A stretch of 64,000 nt of DNA from Ornithodoros turicata (GCF_037126465.1 NC_088206.1:68699687-68763686); one strand, 5' to 3'. Shown: positions 1 through 12,700, numbered from the stretch's first letter. Numbers and translations are program-made. Notes: generated from the letters alone by a model not told the origin.

Positions 1-196
1 ACATTTTTTCGGACCGATTTTGTGGCTCCTTCAAGCTAAAAAAAAATCTGTCGGCAAATGCATTATGCAAGGCCTGAAAGCTTCATGATTCTGTTGTTTC
101 AAATAACAACGTTTTACATTTATTCGGTATATCGTGCGATGTCACAATCAGTTTTATATTTTGTGTTTATCATACTGCACAGCAGTATAAGCCTAC

Positions 197-3100
197 CTTG
201 TAGTTGATTGGCCACTGCCATGGCCTCGACGTTACCTCGCCTTCCTTTGGCTTCAAGCCGGCGTTTCCCTGCAAACAATGTGTATGTTAGCGTACACGTA
301 TTTCTCTCTCCTGCATATGCGCTTCATTGTACCTGAAGCATAACGGCGTGAGATTCGAGAAACATTTTCAGAAACCCCGGAGCATAGGCTTCGAAGCTGA
401 CATTAGGTACTGAAAGCAAAAGAACAATGTTCAGTATATTGGACACTCAAAATCAGTGTGTGATGTTTGTAACATATTCCTCAGTTTGAGGGAAATGACA
501 CAGATGGACCGAGGAGCACAAGATCACGCTGGCCAGGAGATCCAGATCCTACCGACCCTAGATTTTATTTATCCGGATTTATTTTTCTATAAAATCCTAG
601 ATTTTATTTTATTTTATCTTATCCAGATTTACCGACCCTAGATGTACGACCCCTGGAGACCAGGGATCGAAACTGAAACAGGACCGAAAACTGCTAAAAA
701 GCCGTATTTTTGCTGATCCCATACTGAACTGAAAAAAATGAGGCAGTTATCAGTTCATGAAACGGTTCAGATGTGCGTTGTGAGAGATCGGAACTACGAT
801 TTACACAGCGGATTGAGCCGCGTTGCCAAACAAATTCGAAACCGAAATTGAACAAAACAAAACTGCAACCCAAGTGCGTGAGGTATTTCCTCCTCGCAGC
901 TATTGCATTCATTCTAGTTTTGAGATCCGGCGGTGCTTGATTTCACCAGCTGAAGTAACACCGATCATTCATCAAGTGCTTCGGACACCAAATGTAATTT
1001 GAAATGACATCCTAAACACAATTGTGTTGAGGATCGTGCTTTGGCAAGTCAAATTTCTTGCTGCCAAAGGAGGAAAAGTACCGGTTTAAACCGGTTCGAA
1101 CCAATATTTTGTGCTGCTGCGGGGCTGAACCTGCCGAACGAAAAAAAAAAAAAAATAATGGTTCCGATTCCTGACTGAAACACAAATTTAATTTCTCATA
1201 ACCTTTAATCTACATGACTAGTCACATGTCTAAGGCCCAGTTTCACCAACGCCAATCAACATTTGAACCGAGATCGACGGTCCCTTAACTTTAATTTAAC
1301 GCATAACTCTGCTTCACTCAAGGGAGTTACTGTCACTGAAACATTCATTGCATCACCAACTACCGTTAGTAAAAAAGAATTGAGTGTTAGCTTCAAGTTT
1401 TAGCAACCCCTGATTTCGGTTCGAAGTTAACCAGCGTTGGTGAAACTGGTACTATGACACGCACCTGCAGAATTTCACGTTCTCTGTGTGGTGGTGGTGG
1501 TTAACGTTAGACGGTGCAATCCTTGCCAAGTGTACTCACAGTGTGAAAAATGGTTATCTTCGACGTTCCAGAGAGTATTCTTATCACGTAGGTTGGGAGT
1601 GCATGTCACTTCCATTTGTTCGTAACCCCTGTAAAGTGCAACAGGAAAATGTGACGTGTATGTCACTTTACGTAACCGTAACCTTTACATAACCGTAACC
1701 TTTACATAACCGTAAAAGTCACCTTACGTAACCTTAGCCTGGAGGTGCAAATGATATCTCACCATTTGGGTAATTGTTTGTTATGAGAGTATAAAGCACA
1801 GTTGGTGAGGTAGTGAACCAGTTTCAGCTTGCTCGTGACTGTCTGCACCGCCTCACCCGGTTGGCCTCCGACGACTTCAACGCGCCACACGTCGTTTGCG
1901 TCACCCGTGCCGTTCTGAAAGTCAAAGGAGAATGCGCCATCAGAAGTTGGGTTAGCAAAGATTGCAAGAATAGAGAGCGTAACAGATACATAACGCCGAA
2001 ACAGAAATTAAAAAATGATAAAACCGATACGCATTATACAGGTGTTGGGGATAAGAACGGAACACTTCCCCCTTCCCAGGCACTGCCCTGACTGAACCCT
2101 TCAGACAGTTTGAAGTTGTTGAATGTGACCTTTGGCCCAAACATAAGTCAACTGCTGAGTGTATGTCATTAGTAGGGCCTAGAATTTTAGGCATTTGCCT
2201 ATGAAAATCTAAATGCGACATTTTCAGGGTTGCTTGCCTTTTTATCGAATCTATTGCGTTGTAGCTGTTTTTACATTTTTAGATGCAATGACGACCTTTT
2301 TAGAGAGAAAAGTAAGAGTGCTGGATGTTCTTTTCGTTTCTTCTTCTTCTTTTCTTTTGTTTCTTTCTTTCTTTTTGTTCCTGCATGTTTGCACCTTTTG
2401 TTCCTTTTTTTGTGTATGTGTTTGGTTTCCTTTAGTATCTTGGGTCGCTAGAAGGGGTTAATGTATATGAGATCAAAACATTTGACCTTTCTTGACCTGT
2501 CAAGACCTTCGAGGCAAGAGAACAAAGTATTGCGCCTATACTATTGTGAAGGCCTGCTCACTACTTGATGTGCCGTTCGTGATCGCGTCAATCACAAGTA
2601 ATCTTCTAGCAACCGTAGCCAGGAAAATATGCCACCTTCAGCTACACAGCCAGCCATTATTAGTTGTGGGCTTTCTGTCTCGGACAGTCTACTGCAATTC
2701 GACGAAGCAGACGACGCAGAGCTATCAAAGCCAGGCCTTGTCTAGCCTAGGTGGCATTGGGGAGGCACCTGCAATGTTGCAGAATCCACTTACTTCTCCG
2801 TAACACGTGACTTGGTAATGACGTTTCGTGACAGGTGCTGGTTCCTTGTGTGAATGAAGATTTCTGGTGGTTCTGTTGCCACAAAAAAAAAAAGGAAGAA
2901 AAGAAATGTAGATTATACCAAGATGATAATGAAGTAATGTCTGATAATTTTAACTCACATGACGTGTTCTAGTCTGATGAGATCGCCGTTGCGAACCAAC
3001 TCTACGGTCTCGTTCTTGCGATCGGGTTCGATGTCGTACCGCTTGATGATCCAGTTATTGTTCTCGTCCTTGTGCGAATATGTCGTCACCTGTTTTGAAA

Positions 3101-6100
3101 AGCCGGATCGTAGTCGTGAAAATCTGCACCCTACGAGAGGCAATTCTCCGGGAATACCTGCTGCTGCCGAGCTCCAACCCCTTCGGGATAAAGGTGCCAA
3201 TGCGAGTGCAGATAGGCGCCTCCAGTCCTGTGGTTTTTCAGTGTGATCTGGGCTCCGTAAGCAACCTCTGCAATGAGAACGTTAGAGCTCTGACCTTGCT
3301 GTCTTTTAGCAATGGGCCATAGCATTGTTCGTTGCAGTATATTAAAAGTTATGCGGATGCAGCAGCAATGATGTGGTGGCAGGGCTAGGGCAGCTGTTAG
3401 GGAACATTGCTTCTCGCTTTCTCCGCCTTTTGTGTTTTTTGCTAGTTTGAAAGTTCGTTAGTGAAACGAGTTCCTTTGCCGAGAGGGGATTCTAGAAGCG
3501 AAACCCCTCCCTATATCTCATTTTGTGCAGCATTTGAGTACATTTTGAGCCCAACCTGTTTTTCACCCCCCCTCCCATCCTTCGCAGCTAGATTACACGT
3601 TTCAAATATCCTATCTAAACAGCTGCAGGAAATGGGAAGGATTCCCGAGACAGCAACGCACATCTCTTTTTCCGCAGCTTCCGTGTGTTGCTCACGCTGA
3701 GACAAACTTACCCCGTGGCATGCTCGCCATGTAAAGCGAATTTCCTTGCAGCCGCGACTGGAATTCTGAGCTGAAGAACCCGTCTCCACTCCCGCTGCAA
3801 CGTACAATATAGTATGGCAATGTCATATTATGCTGTACAGACAATGTAAGACTACACTAGAGATGCATGTCAGTTGCTCCTGTAAATATTGCTTGGATTT
3901 GCAGACATAGCACCTTCAGCCAGTGCTATTTCTTTATGTTGATATACATGAACTTGCCAAAATACAAGTTTGCCCCTATTAATATAGGCACAGGAGAAAG
4001 CCAATCAAGGCAGCACAATATGTTGGGCCAATATTGGTAATGTCAGCCCAAGATTGGACCAATATTGGGCCAGTATTGCCAATATGTTGGCACATCTTGG
4101 GCCAATATTGGTAATATCGGCCCAATACTGGACAAAGATTGGACCAATACTGGTAATGTCGGCCCAATGCTGGACAAAGATTGGACCAATACTGGAAATG
4201 TCGTCCCATTACTGGACAAAGATTGGACCAATATTGGGCCAGTATGTTGTGCTGCTTGGGAAGCAGTGTGCATTCAGAACAGTCACTCAGCATCTTGTAC
4301 TCATCTAAAACGTGGGAGGCACTTTTTTTTTGTTGTAATTTACCACTTGTAAATCTGCTTTCCCCCGGATATCCCCTGATTTTAGCCTATCCTACACTTC
4401 CTGAAATAAAATATAATTTGCAAAGAAAAAGCAAGCCCCGAAAACACGAGGGCCTTCCTAGATAGCGAATGTATATAGTTTCTGTCAACTCTAGCAAGGC
4501 GTAGGTATGCACTGATGTGTTTACCTCTTGTAAAGAACTTGAAGGTGGATGTGAAAGTATAACATATAAAGGCACATGGGCAGCGCGATGAGGCAGATAG
4601 CTCTGCACACAAAGTGCTTCGTCACTTGAACCTGGGTCAAAAACATTTACATTTTATTCATCTCACACTGTATGGCATCAATAACAACCATTATAAAACA
4701 CACATAAAACAAAAGTTACATAGAGATTGCACAAGTTGTGTCTCAAAAGCGTTATTTAAATGCCCTTAGTGGGATTTACTATCTAAGATACATAAGCAAA
4801 TACCAAGTAAGTAAATACTTTAAGTACTTACACATCTGAAAGTACAGTACATGGGTCACAGATGAGGGCCAATGGAATGCCAACTTATCAAAAGCTACAA
4901 AAATGGCATAAAACATACCATGGGCTCCTTGAGGTTGCCAAGATGCTCCCAAAGGTCGTATGCCGTGTAAAGCCCGACAAGTAGCACGACAAACAGGCCA
5001 ACAAACTTGACACTGCCAAGAGATGACCATATCGTATATTAGCACTGATTTCCTTTGAGTTGCGTCTCACACACTTTTTTTGTGTGTGATATGCTATCTA
5101 AGATTGCAAACTACAAGAACGTTAGTGCAAAAATATGCAGCAATCAACAAACTTACCTAATGGCACATGAAAGAAAAACTCCAGTCGCGATGAGCCAAGC
5201 CCACCATGGTTTCGAGAATGGCCTAAAACGTGTGCACATGTTACACATAATTGGTACTACGTGTTACTTGGTTTTTCACAAGCAAAAAGAAAAGACCTGT
5301 GACTTTCGGCCTTGAACTTGACGATTGCCATGAATGCTCCGACGATGAAAAACATCAGTATGGGGTCCAGCAAGATGTATTGGGAGAGGGTGACCAACCC
5401 TATATCTGCAAAAATATTTCTTTTAATTATTTCTCTTGATGGATGTGAGCTAGCGCTCGCTGATATGGGAGTATGTGTGAATCTGAGCAAAACTTTTTAT
5501 AATTCAAGAGTGATAAACTTGTGCGTTTACATTCGAAAACTTTAGAGTTAAAAAACGACACGAAATTTCATATATGGCACTCGTAGGACAAAAATTTGCG
5601 ACTTATTAACGGAGCTTTAGCTGATGGTGTCGTATTAGACACACGCTTTTTAACTGTATCATAGTGGTGCAGAACCCCTTGGCCAATTTGAATTAAATTA
5701 CTGTTTGAATATTTACATCACATACCAAAAATGATGAGGAATGACGATAAAACAGCCGCATTGAGCGAACGTGACAGCTCCCAGACTATGACAAATGCAA
5801 AGGGGACCACCATGCTTCCTAGGAAGGCGCAGAACTGCAGGAAAATTATGCAATAAGTATGCACCAGGGGCCGCTGCCCAACGATTGAACTAGTACAAGA
5901 ACACGACTTACGACACGCATTCCCACGTAGTTGTGGTCCTCATACTTGTCACCCGGCTTGCCAAAAGGAAAAGTGCCATTGTAGCCAGTCAAGTATCCTG
6001 ACAGACCAATCAGCATCTGCAAAAAAAAAAGGAGGGGGGGGGGGGGGGAGTGATCAATGTATGCTCAACTGGGTACTTGTACCCTGTTATGTATCCTCAG

Positions 6101-6644
6101 CTATATATCGACAAGAGTCTAATGACATAATTTTCTTAGACGCTGTTTGGGTGCAAGGAGACGTCGTAGTAACATCACACCTACAGTCACAATATGTAAT
6201 CACACCCATTCACCGGTGTGTATGCGTGTGGGGCAAAGTGACCCCCTTCCCCCTCCGTCATCAGGGGGCCTGAGCTTAATTGATGTGATCATATTGAAAT
6301 GTCCGACAGCGTCTATTGTATGATGTACTCTACCTTTCCTAACGGTGGATGAACGTCAAAAAAGAAGGTCCGGTTGATATACCAGCTTCCCATTTTGCCA
6401 AAGTGGGTCTCGTCCCAGCTGAAATCGTGCGGAAGTTAGACCCACGTTCATGCGCTAGACTCATGGATCCCGTTACGTGATCAACTCACCACACGTGATC
6501 GGGCTCGGTGATTTTGTAAAACCGTGTTACGAACGCTAGACATATAATCACCGCAAATGAAACTTTCCAATGCGTCGGATTCCTCCCGTCGAGCTTCCAA
6601 GCACCGTAGGTCAGTTCGGTGTCTCTCTTTGATTTGCTGCTCAT
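197..6644 (-). CDS. POMT2: POMT2-like protein O-mannosyltransferase (twisted orthologue), 3' end beyond window
   Basis: This enzyme family transfers mannose from dolichyl-phosphate-mannose to Ser/Thr in the ER membrane, as a POMT1/POMT2 complex. Sixteen coding exons were traced: 6644-6490, 6418-6334, 6016-5912, 5834-5726, 5405-5297, 5222-5157, 5012-4919, 4631-4525, 3794-3712, 3267-3158, 3089-2959, 2872-2794, 1914-1763, 1628-1540, 409-333 and 268-197. All have AG/GT borders and their phases join to 541 continuous codons. Diagnostic stretches are [87 protein letters not shown] and RPWQWPINY. The membrane-embedded N-terminal half and the MIR domain are present. The terminal membrane helices (about 200 residues in the human protein) lie left of base 1. 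The start at 6644 (MSSKSKRD) is the first Met in frame with the exon; the N-terminus is shorter than in human POMT2. Confidence 0.95.
1237..1449. mobile_element. Short inverted-repeat element (MITE) in a POMT2 intron
   Basis: The element starts with CCAGTTTCACCAACG and ends with its exact reverse complement, CGTTGGTGAAACTGG, 213 bp in all. It has no coding capacity and lies in the intron between the exons at 1540 and 409. A target duplication is not clear, so the superfamily is left open. Confidence 0.6.
4012..4253. repeat. Tandem repeat with inverted flanks in a POMT2 intron
   Basis: Units of roughly 40 bp are built around TTGGACCAATACTGG and GGCCCAATACTGGACAAAG. The array is closed at each side by inverted arms: GCAGCACAATATGTTGGG on the left, and the near complement ending in TGTTGTGCTGC on the right. 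The repeat reads open in several frames by chance, and no gene is inferred. Confidence 0.7.
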
Positions 6645-7360
6645 ATTGACGGTTTAAATACTTATCAGGGAGAACTAAAACTATAAAATTTTCCGTATGA
6701 GAGTTGTCATCTCTGAAACGCGCCCCACGACGAAAGCGCATTAGAAAACGGGACGTCTCCCATCCCACGTAACAGACCGGTTTCGGTTGCACTCATGGTT
6801 GTTGGCTGTTGCACTCACGGAGGCCAGAAACAGCGGTTTTCTTTTCTTTTCTTTTTTTTCTTTTTTTGTCGATGCGAGTTTGCCGCCATCTAGGACTGTC
6901 TACTGGAATTATAGACGTAAATATCACGTGATAAATATTGGTAAATATTACGGGGAAGGGTCACAGACCTCCAATCAAGAGAACGCTGTGATAGGTGATA
7001 GCCTTGATCGCCCGGAGTTTGTCATGGTAAGCACGAAGACGTGCCATGTCTTCTGCTATGTATTCTACAGTTTCGGTTTACACCCACTTTCACTGAGATG
7101 AACCTGTGCCTTTTCCGGGTAGTGCACGTGTTCCTTCTATATTTTGTGCTTAATCAACGTAATACGGACAAATATAGACGAGACAGTGTGCAGCCTGTCA
7201 TCTTGTGAAGTTCGAGATAAGACATCTTCGTGTTACGAGATAGCAGGAATGCCGTCCGACCGCTCTCAAGGCCATTCGGCGACGGCGAGTGATAATCGCG
7301 GAAATCACACGTCTGAGTGCTCTAGAAGAAGCGTGTCCGTCTCGAAACAACGGTCTAAAA
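6645..7360. promoter_or_regulatory. Shared intergenic region between divergent POMT2 and GSTZ genes
   Basis: This 716-bp interval separates the start codons of two divergently transcribed genes, so it must contain both 5' UTRs and probably both promoters. No TATA box or strong element was identified by eye. It contains a T-rich run near 6840-6865 and nothing that looks coding. Confidence 0.5.
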
Positions 7361-8616
7361 ATGTCTTCCAAGGTATCTGAACGCACCGCCGACGATATGT
7401 GTTTGCAAATGCCGTCTGTTTTTACTTTTATGCGAATTTAAATACTTTGTTTATATCTGTAGCCCATCCTGTATTCGTACTTCAGAAGTTCCTGTGCATA
7501 CCGTGTGCGCATTGGTAAGTTGTTTCGGTTCATTCGTTGCAGTTCCACGTTTGGTTTAGACTGTATTCTTTGCGTTCATTAATTATTCATTGCATGGCAT
7601 AGCTCTGGCACTGAAAAATATCGACTATGAATACCGTGCTGTTAGCCTTATCAAGGATGGCGGTGAGCAAGTAAGTTTGCCTGCTATTGGTTAAGACTTC
7701 GCTATATAACGGGGTATGTCACACCGATTTTGCTCATAGGATTTTATCGCTTAATTCCAGCACTCTTCAGAGTTCAAGAAGTTGAACCCCATGTCGCAAG
7801 TACCCGTCCTTGTGGTTGACGGGCAGACACTATCTCAGTCGGTAATGGTGCAGATTTGATGCATTACCTTTCACCTTGGACAGATAAAAAAGGGAATAAA
7901 ATAAAACGCATTATTCTTTGTAGCTAGCAATCATTGAGTATCTGGAGGAGAAATACCCAGGGACAAGTCTCCTCCCGAAGGACCCCATCCTACGAGCAAA
8001 GGTATGCAGTCATGGAACTTCAGCTGGAACGTAGCTGTGCTTGTGCTGCACTACTAGTATTTATAATACTTGCATTTTTATGGTTATATTTTTGTTATCT
8101 ATTAGGCATTTAAAAAAAATGCTGCCTGTCAATGCTGTTAAGGTTACTCACACACCACCTTTGCAGGCCCGCAGTCTTGCACACCTGGTTGCCTCCGGTA
8201 TCCAGCCGCTGCAGAACCTGAACGTCCTCCAGCGGTTAGACGAGACCAAGAGGAACGAATGGTGCGTCCACTTTATCAGCAAAGGATTTCAAGGTACACG
8301 TCGCACAGCATTCCTTCCCCCGTATCGCGTATTATATGTCCCCTTTGCTCCAACAGCACTGGAAGAGATGCTGATGAAAACAGCTGGCAGATACTGCGTA
8401 GGGGATGAAGTCAGCGTAGCTGACGCCTGTCTGGTACCCCAGGTCTACAATGCAAACAGGTTCAAGGTGGACATGAGCGCATTCCCTAACATTGTGCGCA
8501 TCAACGCTGCGCTCGTAGAGCTTCCGGCATTCAAGGCGGCACATCCGTCTTGTCAGCCCGACACTCCACCGGCACATCCGTCTTGTCGGCCCGACAGTCC
8601 ACCGGGGCTTGCTTGA
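7361..8616 (+). CDS. GSTZ1: Maleylacetoacetate isomerase / glutathione S-transferase zeta, copy 1
   Basis: The family isomerises maleylacetoacetate to fumarylacetoacetate in tyrosine breakdown, using glutathione, in the cytosol. Exons are 7361-7372, 7463-7514, 7603-7670, 7761-7841, 7924-8001, 8167-8293 and 8357-8616. All introns are GT-AG and the total is 225 codons plus stop, close to the usual length of about 215. The N-terminal thioredoxin-fold domain carries the zeta signature SSCAYRVRI, with the active-site Ser-Ser-Cys, followed by NPMSQVPVL and the GSH-binding DGQTLSQSLAIIEYLEE. The helical C-terminal domain has GIQPLQNLNVLQ, GRYCVGDEVSVADACLVPQ and FPNIVRINAAL. The last 24 residues contain two copies of an AHPSC.PD.PP unit where other members have one. 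Divergent neighbour: POMT2. Convergent neighbour: copy 2. Confidence 0.95.
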
Positions 8617-8920
8617 GGTCTTAAGTGCATGGTTACAAAAACTACGGCGTTGTTCGTGTTTTCCGTGCTGCATTGCAATACATTTGTATCGAAAATATTT
8701 TGTTGTTTAGTCGTGCAGCAAATTTCAAAACGAGGCTTGAAAATTGGAAAATTTAGACAGCATTGCTTAAGCCTGAATGCTTCCGAGAAAAAGTTTCAAT
8801 TACCTGCAGTAGCGTAGTCAGAGGGGGACTCAGGGCTGCATGCATATATTCCACAATCATCAAATAAGTATGCAGAGGTTGCCAGACCACTTGGAAATGC
8901 CTTAGTGTACGACACGTGAC
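8617..8920. other. 3' intergenic region between the convergent GSTZ genes
   Basis: This stretch should hold the 3' UTR of GSTZ copy 1. I see no canonical AATAAA on the plus strand here and no coding sequence or repeat. Confidence 0.4.
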
Positions 8921-8926
8921 TTTATT
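8921..8926 (-). terminator. Poly(A) signal of GSTZ copy 2
   Basis: AATAAA on the minus strand lies about 135 nt past the TGA of GSTZ copy 2. A second AATAAA on the minus strand sits at 8935-8940. The stretch between here and the stop codon is AT-rich, with palindromic GCATATGC and TGCATATTTTGCATATGC motifs. Confidence 0.55.
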
Positions 8927-9060
8927 AAATGTGGTTTATTTGTGGTATAAAAATATGCTGCCATGTGGGAGTGGCATGATGCATGTTTGCATATATGCAT
9001 ATTTTGCATATGCAAACATGCAATAATATGCATATTTTAACAAAATATTTGAGCAGAAAG

Positions 9061-10372
9061 TCACTTCCTCTCGTTGTCGGGCGTGTCCATCTGGCGACAC
9101 GGGTGAGATACTTGAAAAGCTGGAACTTTCTCCAGGGCTTCAGCAACGCGAGCAATCGTTGGAAACTGCGCCATGTCGATGTCGTGCATGCGGGCGTTGC
9201 TGAGTTGAGGAATGAGCACGGCATCGGCCAGGGTCACGCTGTCGCCGACGCAGTACTTGCCGGCGGTTGCCTTCAGTATGGTTTCGACAGCTGGAAAGAT
9301 ATTTCGTGTTAGTAATGTCTGCAGGTTAATTGATTAAATTGAGCAAAATAAATTACGCATCAAAGGTAGTTTTGACGTCAAAAAGCAGACGACAGTCGCT
9401 TGTGATGATAGTACTCTGCTTATTTGTCATTGTTGAGATGGTGTTTGCAGTAGCAGACGACAGCGTGTCGTCTGCAGCAGCTCTTGCTTATGAAGTGACA
9501 AATATAATGGACACGTACTCCTTAAACGAGCGTTCCAACAAAGTACGAACCTACGAAGCCCTTGGTGATGAAAAACTTGGCCCAGTTCCGCCATTCTGCC
9601 TCTCCGATCCTGGGAATGAGTCCCGGTGTCTGCAATGGCTGCACGCCGGACACTATGATCTCAACGATTTCGCGAGTCTGTTGAAAAACAAACGTTTACT
9701 TTCCTTCAGCAACACAGTTTACTTTCCTTCAGCGTGCACCAGCCACACGTTTGTGTCACGTCAAATACCTTGGCTCTCAGAAAGAGGTCATCTGGTAACA
9801 GTTTTGGTTCTGGGTACTTCTCGTTCAGGTATTCCATAATGGCAACCTGTTTATGCAGAAATGTATCGTACGTTGTGATTTTACCGGACTCTCTTCGTAA
9901 AATATTGATACAAATGTTGACATCGGGAATATACTCGCCGATTGGGATATTGCCTGCCCGTCAACAACCAAGACGGGCACTTGTGACATGGGGTTGACTC
10001 TTTTGAAGTCATCGGAATGCTAAGAAATGGGGTGTAAACATATACAAATAATGTAATATTGACACATAACATTAGATATCAAAACGAATTTAGGACTCTT
10101 ATGTTGGGAGATTGGAAAGCTTCCTACCTGTTCTCCGCCACCTTCAGCTCTGAGATTGACAGCTCTGTATTCATAGTCGACGTTCTTTAGTGCCAAAACT
10201 GTAAATAAGTGGTTTCCAGAAAGGGGGCGTGACCATCGATTTCAATACACACTCTTCTTAACAAGTGAAACAGTTATATTCAAACGAGATACGCTTGGTA
10301 GAAGTCCACAAAAGTTTTCATACCAATGCGAGCCCTCCATGATGACCCCCTGTAGTAGGAATACAATATGGG
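9061..10372 (-). CDS. GST zeta / maleylacetoacetate isomerase-like, diverged copy 2 (first exon not found)
   Basis: Six exons were traced: 10372-10324, 10198-10128, 10019-9939, 9846-9769, 9677-9551 and 9290-9061, giving 211 codons plus TGA. Intron positions and the lengths of three internal exons (81, 78 and 127 nt) equal copy 1, so the two are tandem duplicates now tail-to-tail. Conserved stretches include NPMSQVPVLVVDGQAISQS, GVQPLQ, GKYCVGDSVTLADAVLIPQL and FQVSHPCRQMDTP. Two oddities stand out. The intron after exon 10019-9939 begins GCGAGT, a GC-AG intron. The active-site region reads RGSSWRARI, one residue shorter than copy 1 and without the cysteine. By analogy with copy 1, a tiny exon carrying the start Met must lie upstream of 10372; I could not choose it. 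The product may be a GST that has lost or changed isomerase activity. Confidence 0.9.
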
Positions 10373-12700
10373 CTGTTGACGAAGCGCACAAGGAAGTTAG
10401 CTCAAAATACCCGCGCACTGTTTGCGTATGTTCGTGAAGCCCCTAACCTACCTTTGACGACATTTTTTGTTCCGCTTCAGACAGAGCACGCCATTATTGC
10501 GAGTGATAAAGGCAAAAGTAACTTCAGTATATTCGTATATCAAGCGCTTATCATGGACAAAACCGCATAACTGTATTTTATAGCACCTCGTATAGCGATA
10601 CGGGATACGGCGTCGTATCGCGCGCTCCCTTGTGTCGATGACCTGAACTGTGGTGTATTGTGTTTTTGCTTTACGTGAGTTTATTTGTCCGCTTGCTAAC
10701 ATTTCGCCATTCGAAATCGTGTTCAGAGTGTTTGACAGCACCAACCATCCGCCACACGCTACGAAATGAAGCAGACGATACCAGTGTCGCCAGATGCAAC
10801 CCGCTGTTTTTCAAAAACGTAGGTTTCGATTTCTGAACGACTTGGCTATGCTATGCAGGGTGTCCTAGAAAGCGCGTCATTAAATTATTATAATAATAAT
10901 AACAACAAAAATAAAAGAGAAACTTCGCTTTCACGGCATTTGTCTCGCGGTCAACGGCATTTGTTCTTACTTGGGCTTTTGCCACCTCCCGATGTGAATG
11001 TCATTTAACTTTTATTATGTGAGCTTTTACGAACTGAACTTGGAAATTTCCCCAGTAGAGGTCGACCTTTTACCCCACCAATGTGAAGCGCATGCCGAAC
11101 TTACTCAAGTTCATGACAACAGAGGCCTCTACCCGAGAAACGTCATCATGATGACGTTGGTGACTGCAACCGAAACAAATCGGAAGCGGAGCGCTGGGTT
11201 CCACGAATGGGCACTTGTTCGCTGACACCTATTGAAAGAAAAGCATGACCGAAGTTTGCGTCCGTTTCGGGGACACTCGTAATCCCCTCAAGACCGTGGT
11301 CTTCGGGCGCGACATTGTTCACCCCTATAGTTTCGAGCTTAGTTCAACTCTACCAACTTGGTGGCGCTGTCGAACACTATGACGTCATTTGTTTACAAAC
11401 AGAGAGGGGTCGAGCCGTTTGGTCATAGAGATGGCGTTTTGCAGAAGGCAGATGACAGAAGTATAAGAGAAGGAAGCCCGAGCAGCCTCACAAGCACCGT
11501 TAAGGGGAGTACCAGAAACGACGTGCAACGAATTTTTTTCGAAGATCATTCCGAAGTCTCCCTTCTCGCGCTTCTTGTCTCGCGATGTGCACAGGAGCTG
11601 ATTTAAAAAAAAAGGTCTCTGGTAAGGACACAGATGGCAATGCACCTTACCGGTTTCTGCATTATACGAAAGCCCGTGATGGGAGTGTTCCCAGCTCCTC
11701 AGGTACAGCCTCGTCCACCGTAGTTATTCGTGGATCCGCGAATGTTTGCCGGTTGGAACGCATCTTCAAGATAGGGCACGCTCAGATCTAGCACTGGGAA
11801 CTAGGCTTAGAGAGAACTTCGGCTGGTGCAACGACGGTTGTTCCGCCGGTCGCGAAGTGGTGGTGGTGGTGGTGGTGGATGGTGAAAGCACTCGCCGTTG
11901 TCGGCCTCAGAAAGGTGGGCAACATCACGACTAACGCCCTGGGGGAATGTGTGTCATGGGCCGACTTCTAAGGGAACTGTACAACGCTCCTGCCGCGAGG
12001 CTCTTGCAATGGCGCACGAACCTAACCACTGGTTTGCCAGTTGGAGTCTCATCCACGGTAGCAGAAGACTGCCCCAGCACTTCGCACGTCCTTTACAGGC
12101 GTCGTTACGAGGAGGGGAACACGCACTTCCGTTGGGTGCTCGGTACTACCTACGTCATATCGAGATTGGCGAGGAGTGAGTCAAGAGTGAAAGGATCTGC
12201 TCATATTAAAAGTGCCGTAACTCCGTGACTGCAGCGTGAAGACGGTTTCGACGGAGATGCTTGGCACCCATAAATCTACATTTCGGGATCACAATTCATT
12301 CGCTGGTACGTTTGATTCCTTTTGTGGCATATATGCTATCTTTGCCGAAGCCATGACCAGAACACTCGACACAGCCTCTTTTAGTGCAGCAACAGTGACA
12401 CCCCTTGCAAATGAAACCATTGCGCTTTGGAAGGGAACAAGCCACCGCTCGCTTCTATGAATTTGCTCCAGTTTGTGCTGCTCTAACGCCGATTTCTTTT
12501 TCGCCTCAAGGTAATGAAGAACGCGAGATGGCGCCTTCACCCATCTGCGTGCGTTGCAACTTCCGCCGTCATCGGATTGCTTTGACGAGTCACGTCTAAA
12601 AGCGCATGAATGGCTCACATCTTTGCTGCGCATCTCAGCACAAAGCCGTGCTCTCATCTCCTCCACGTTGAGTAAGGTTAGGGCTGCCTATATGCAGAAT
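10373..12700. other. Non-coding, repeat-derived spacer
   Basis: Apart from the missing first exon of GSTZ copy 2 and a SINE tail at 11859-11982, I see no gene here. An open frame on the minus strand (about 12657-12289) encodes a Lys/Glu-rich stretch (EAKKKSALEQHKLEQI) that resembles the helical tail of transposon-associated Myb/SANT-type proteins. It has no start context or partner domain that I can identify. Confidence 0.4.
11859..11982 (-). mobile_element. SINE, 3' part only
   Basis: A GTG/TGG microsatellite tail is followed by the family body (CTCGCCGTTGTCGGCCTCA, then CCTGGGGGAATGTG and GGGCCGACTTCTAAGGG). The tRNA-like head is missing. The head of complete copies lies to the right, so the element is on the minus strand. 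Confidence 0.75.

Noticed and set aside
3979..4352. Overlapping frames with YWSNLCP- and GPILV-type repeats
   Set aside because: They follow the intronic tandem repeat on both strands and lie between two well-supported POMT2 exons.
12289..12657. Minus-strand open frame of about 120 codons as a real gene
   Set aside because: Only weak resemblance to helical tails of transposon-associated proteins; no splice or start support and no second copy to confirm constraint.
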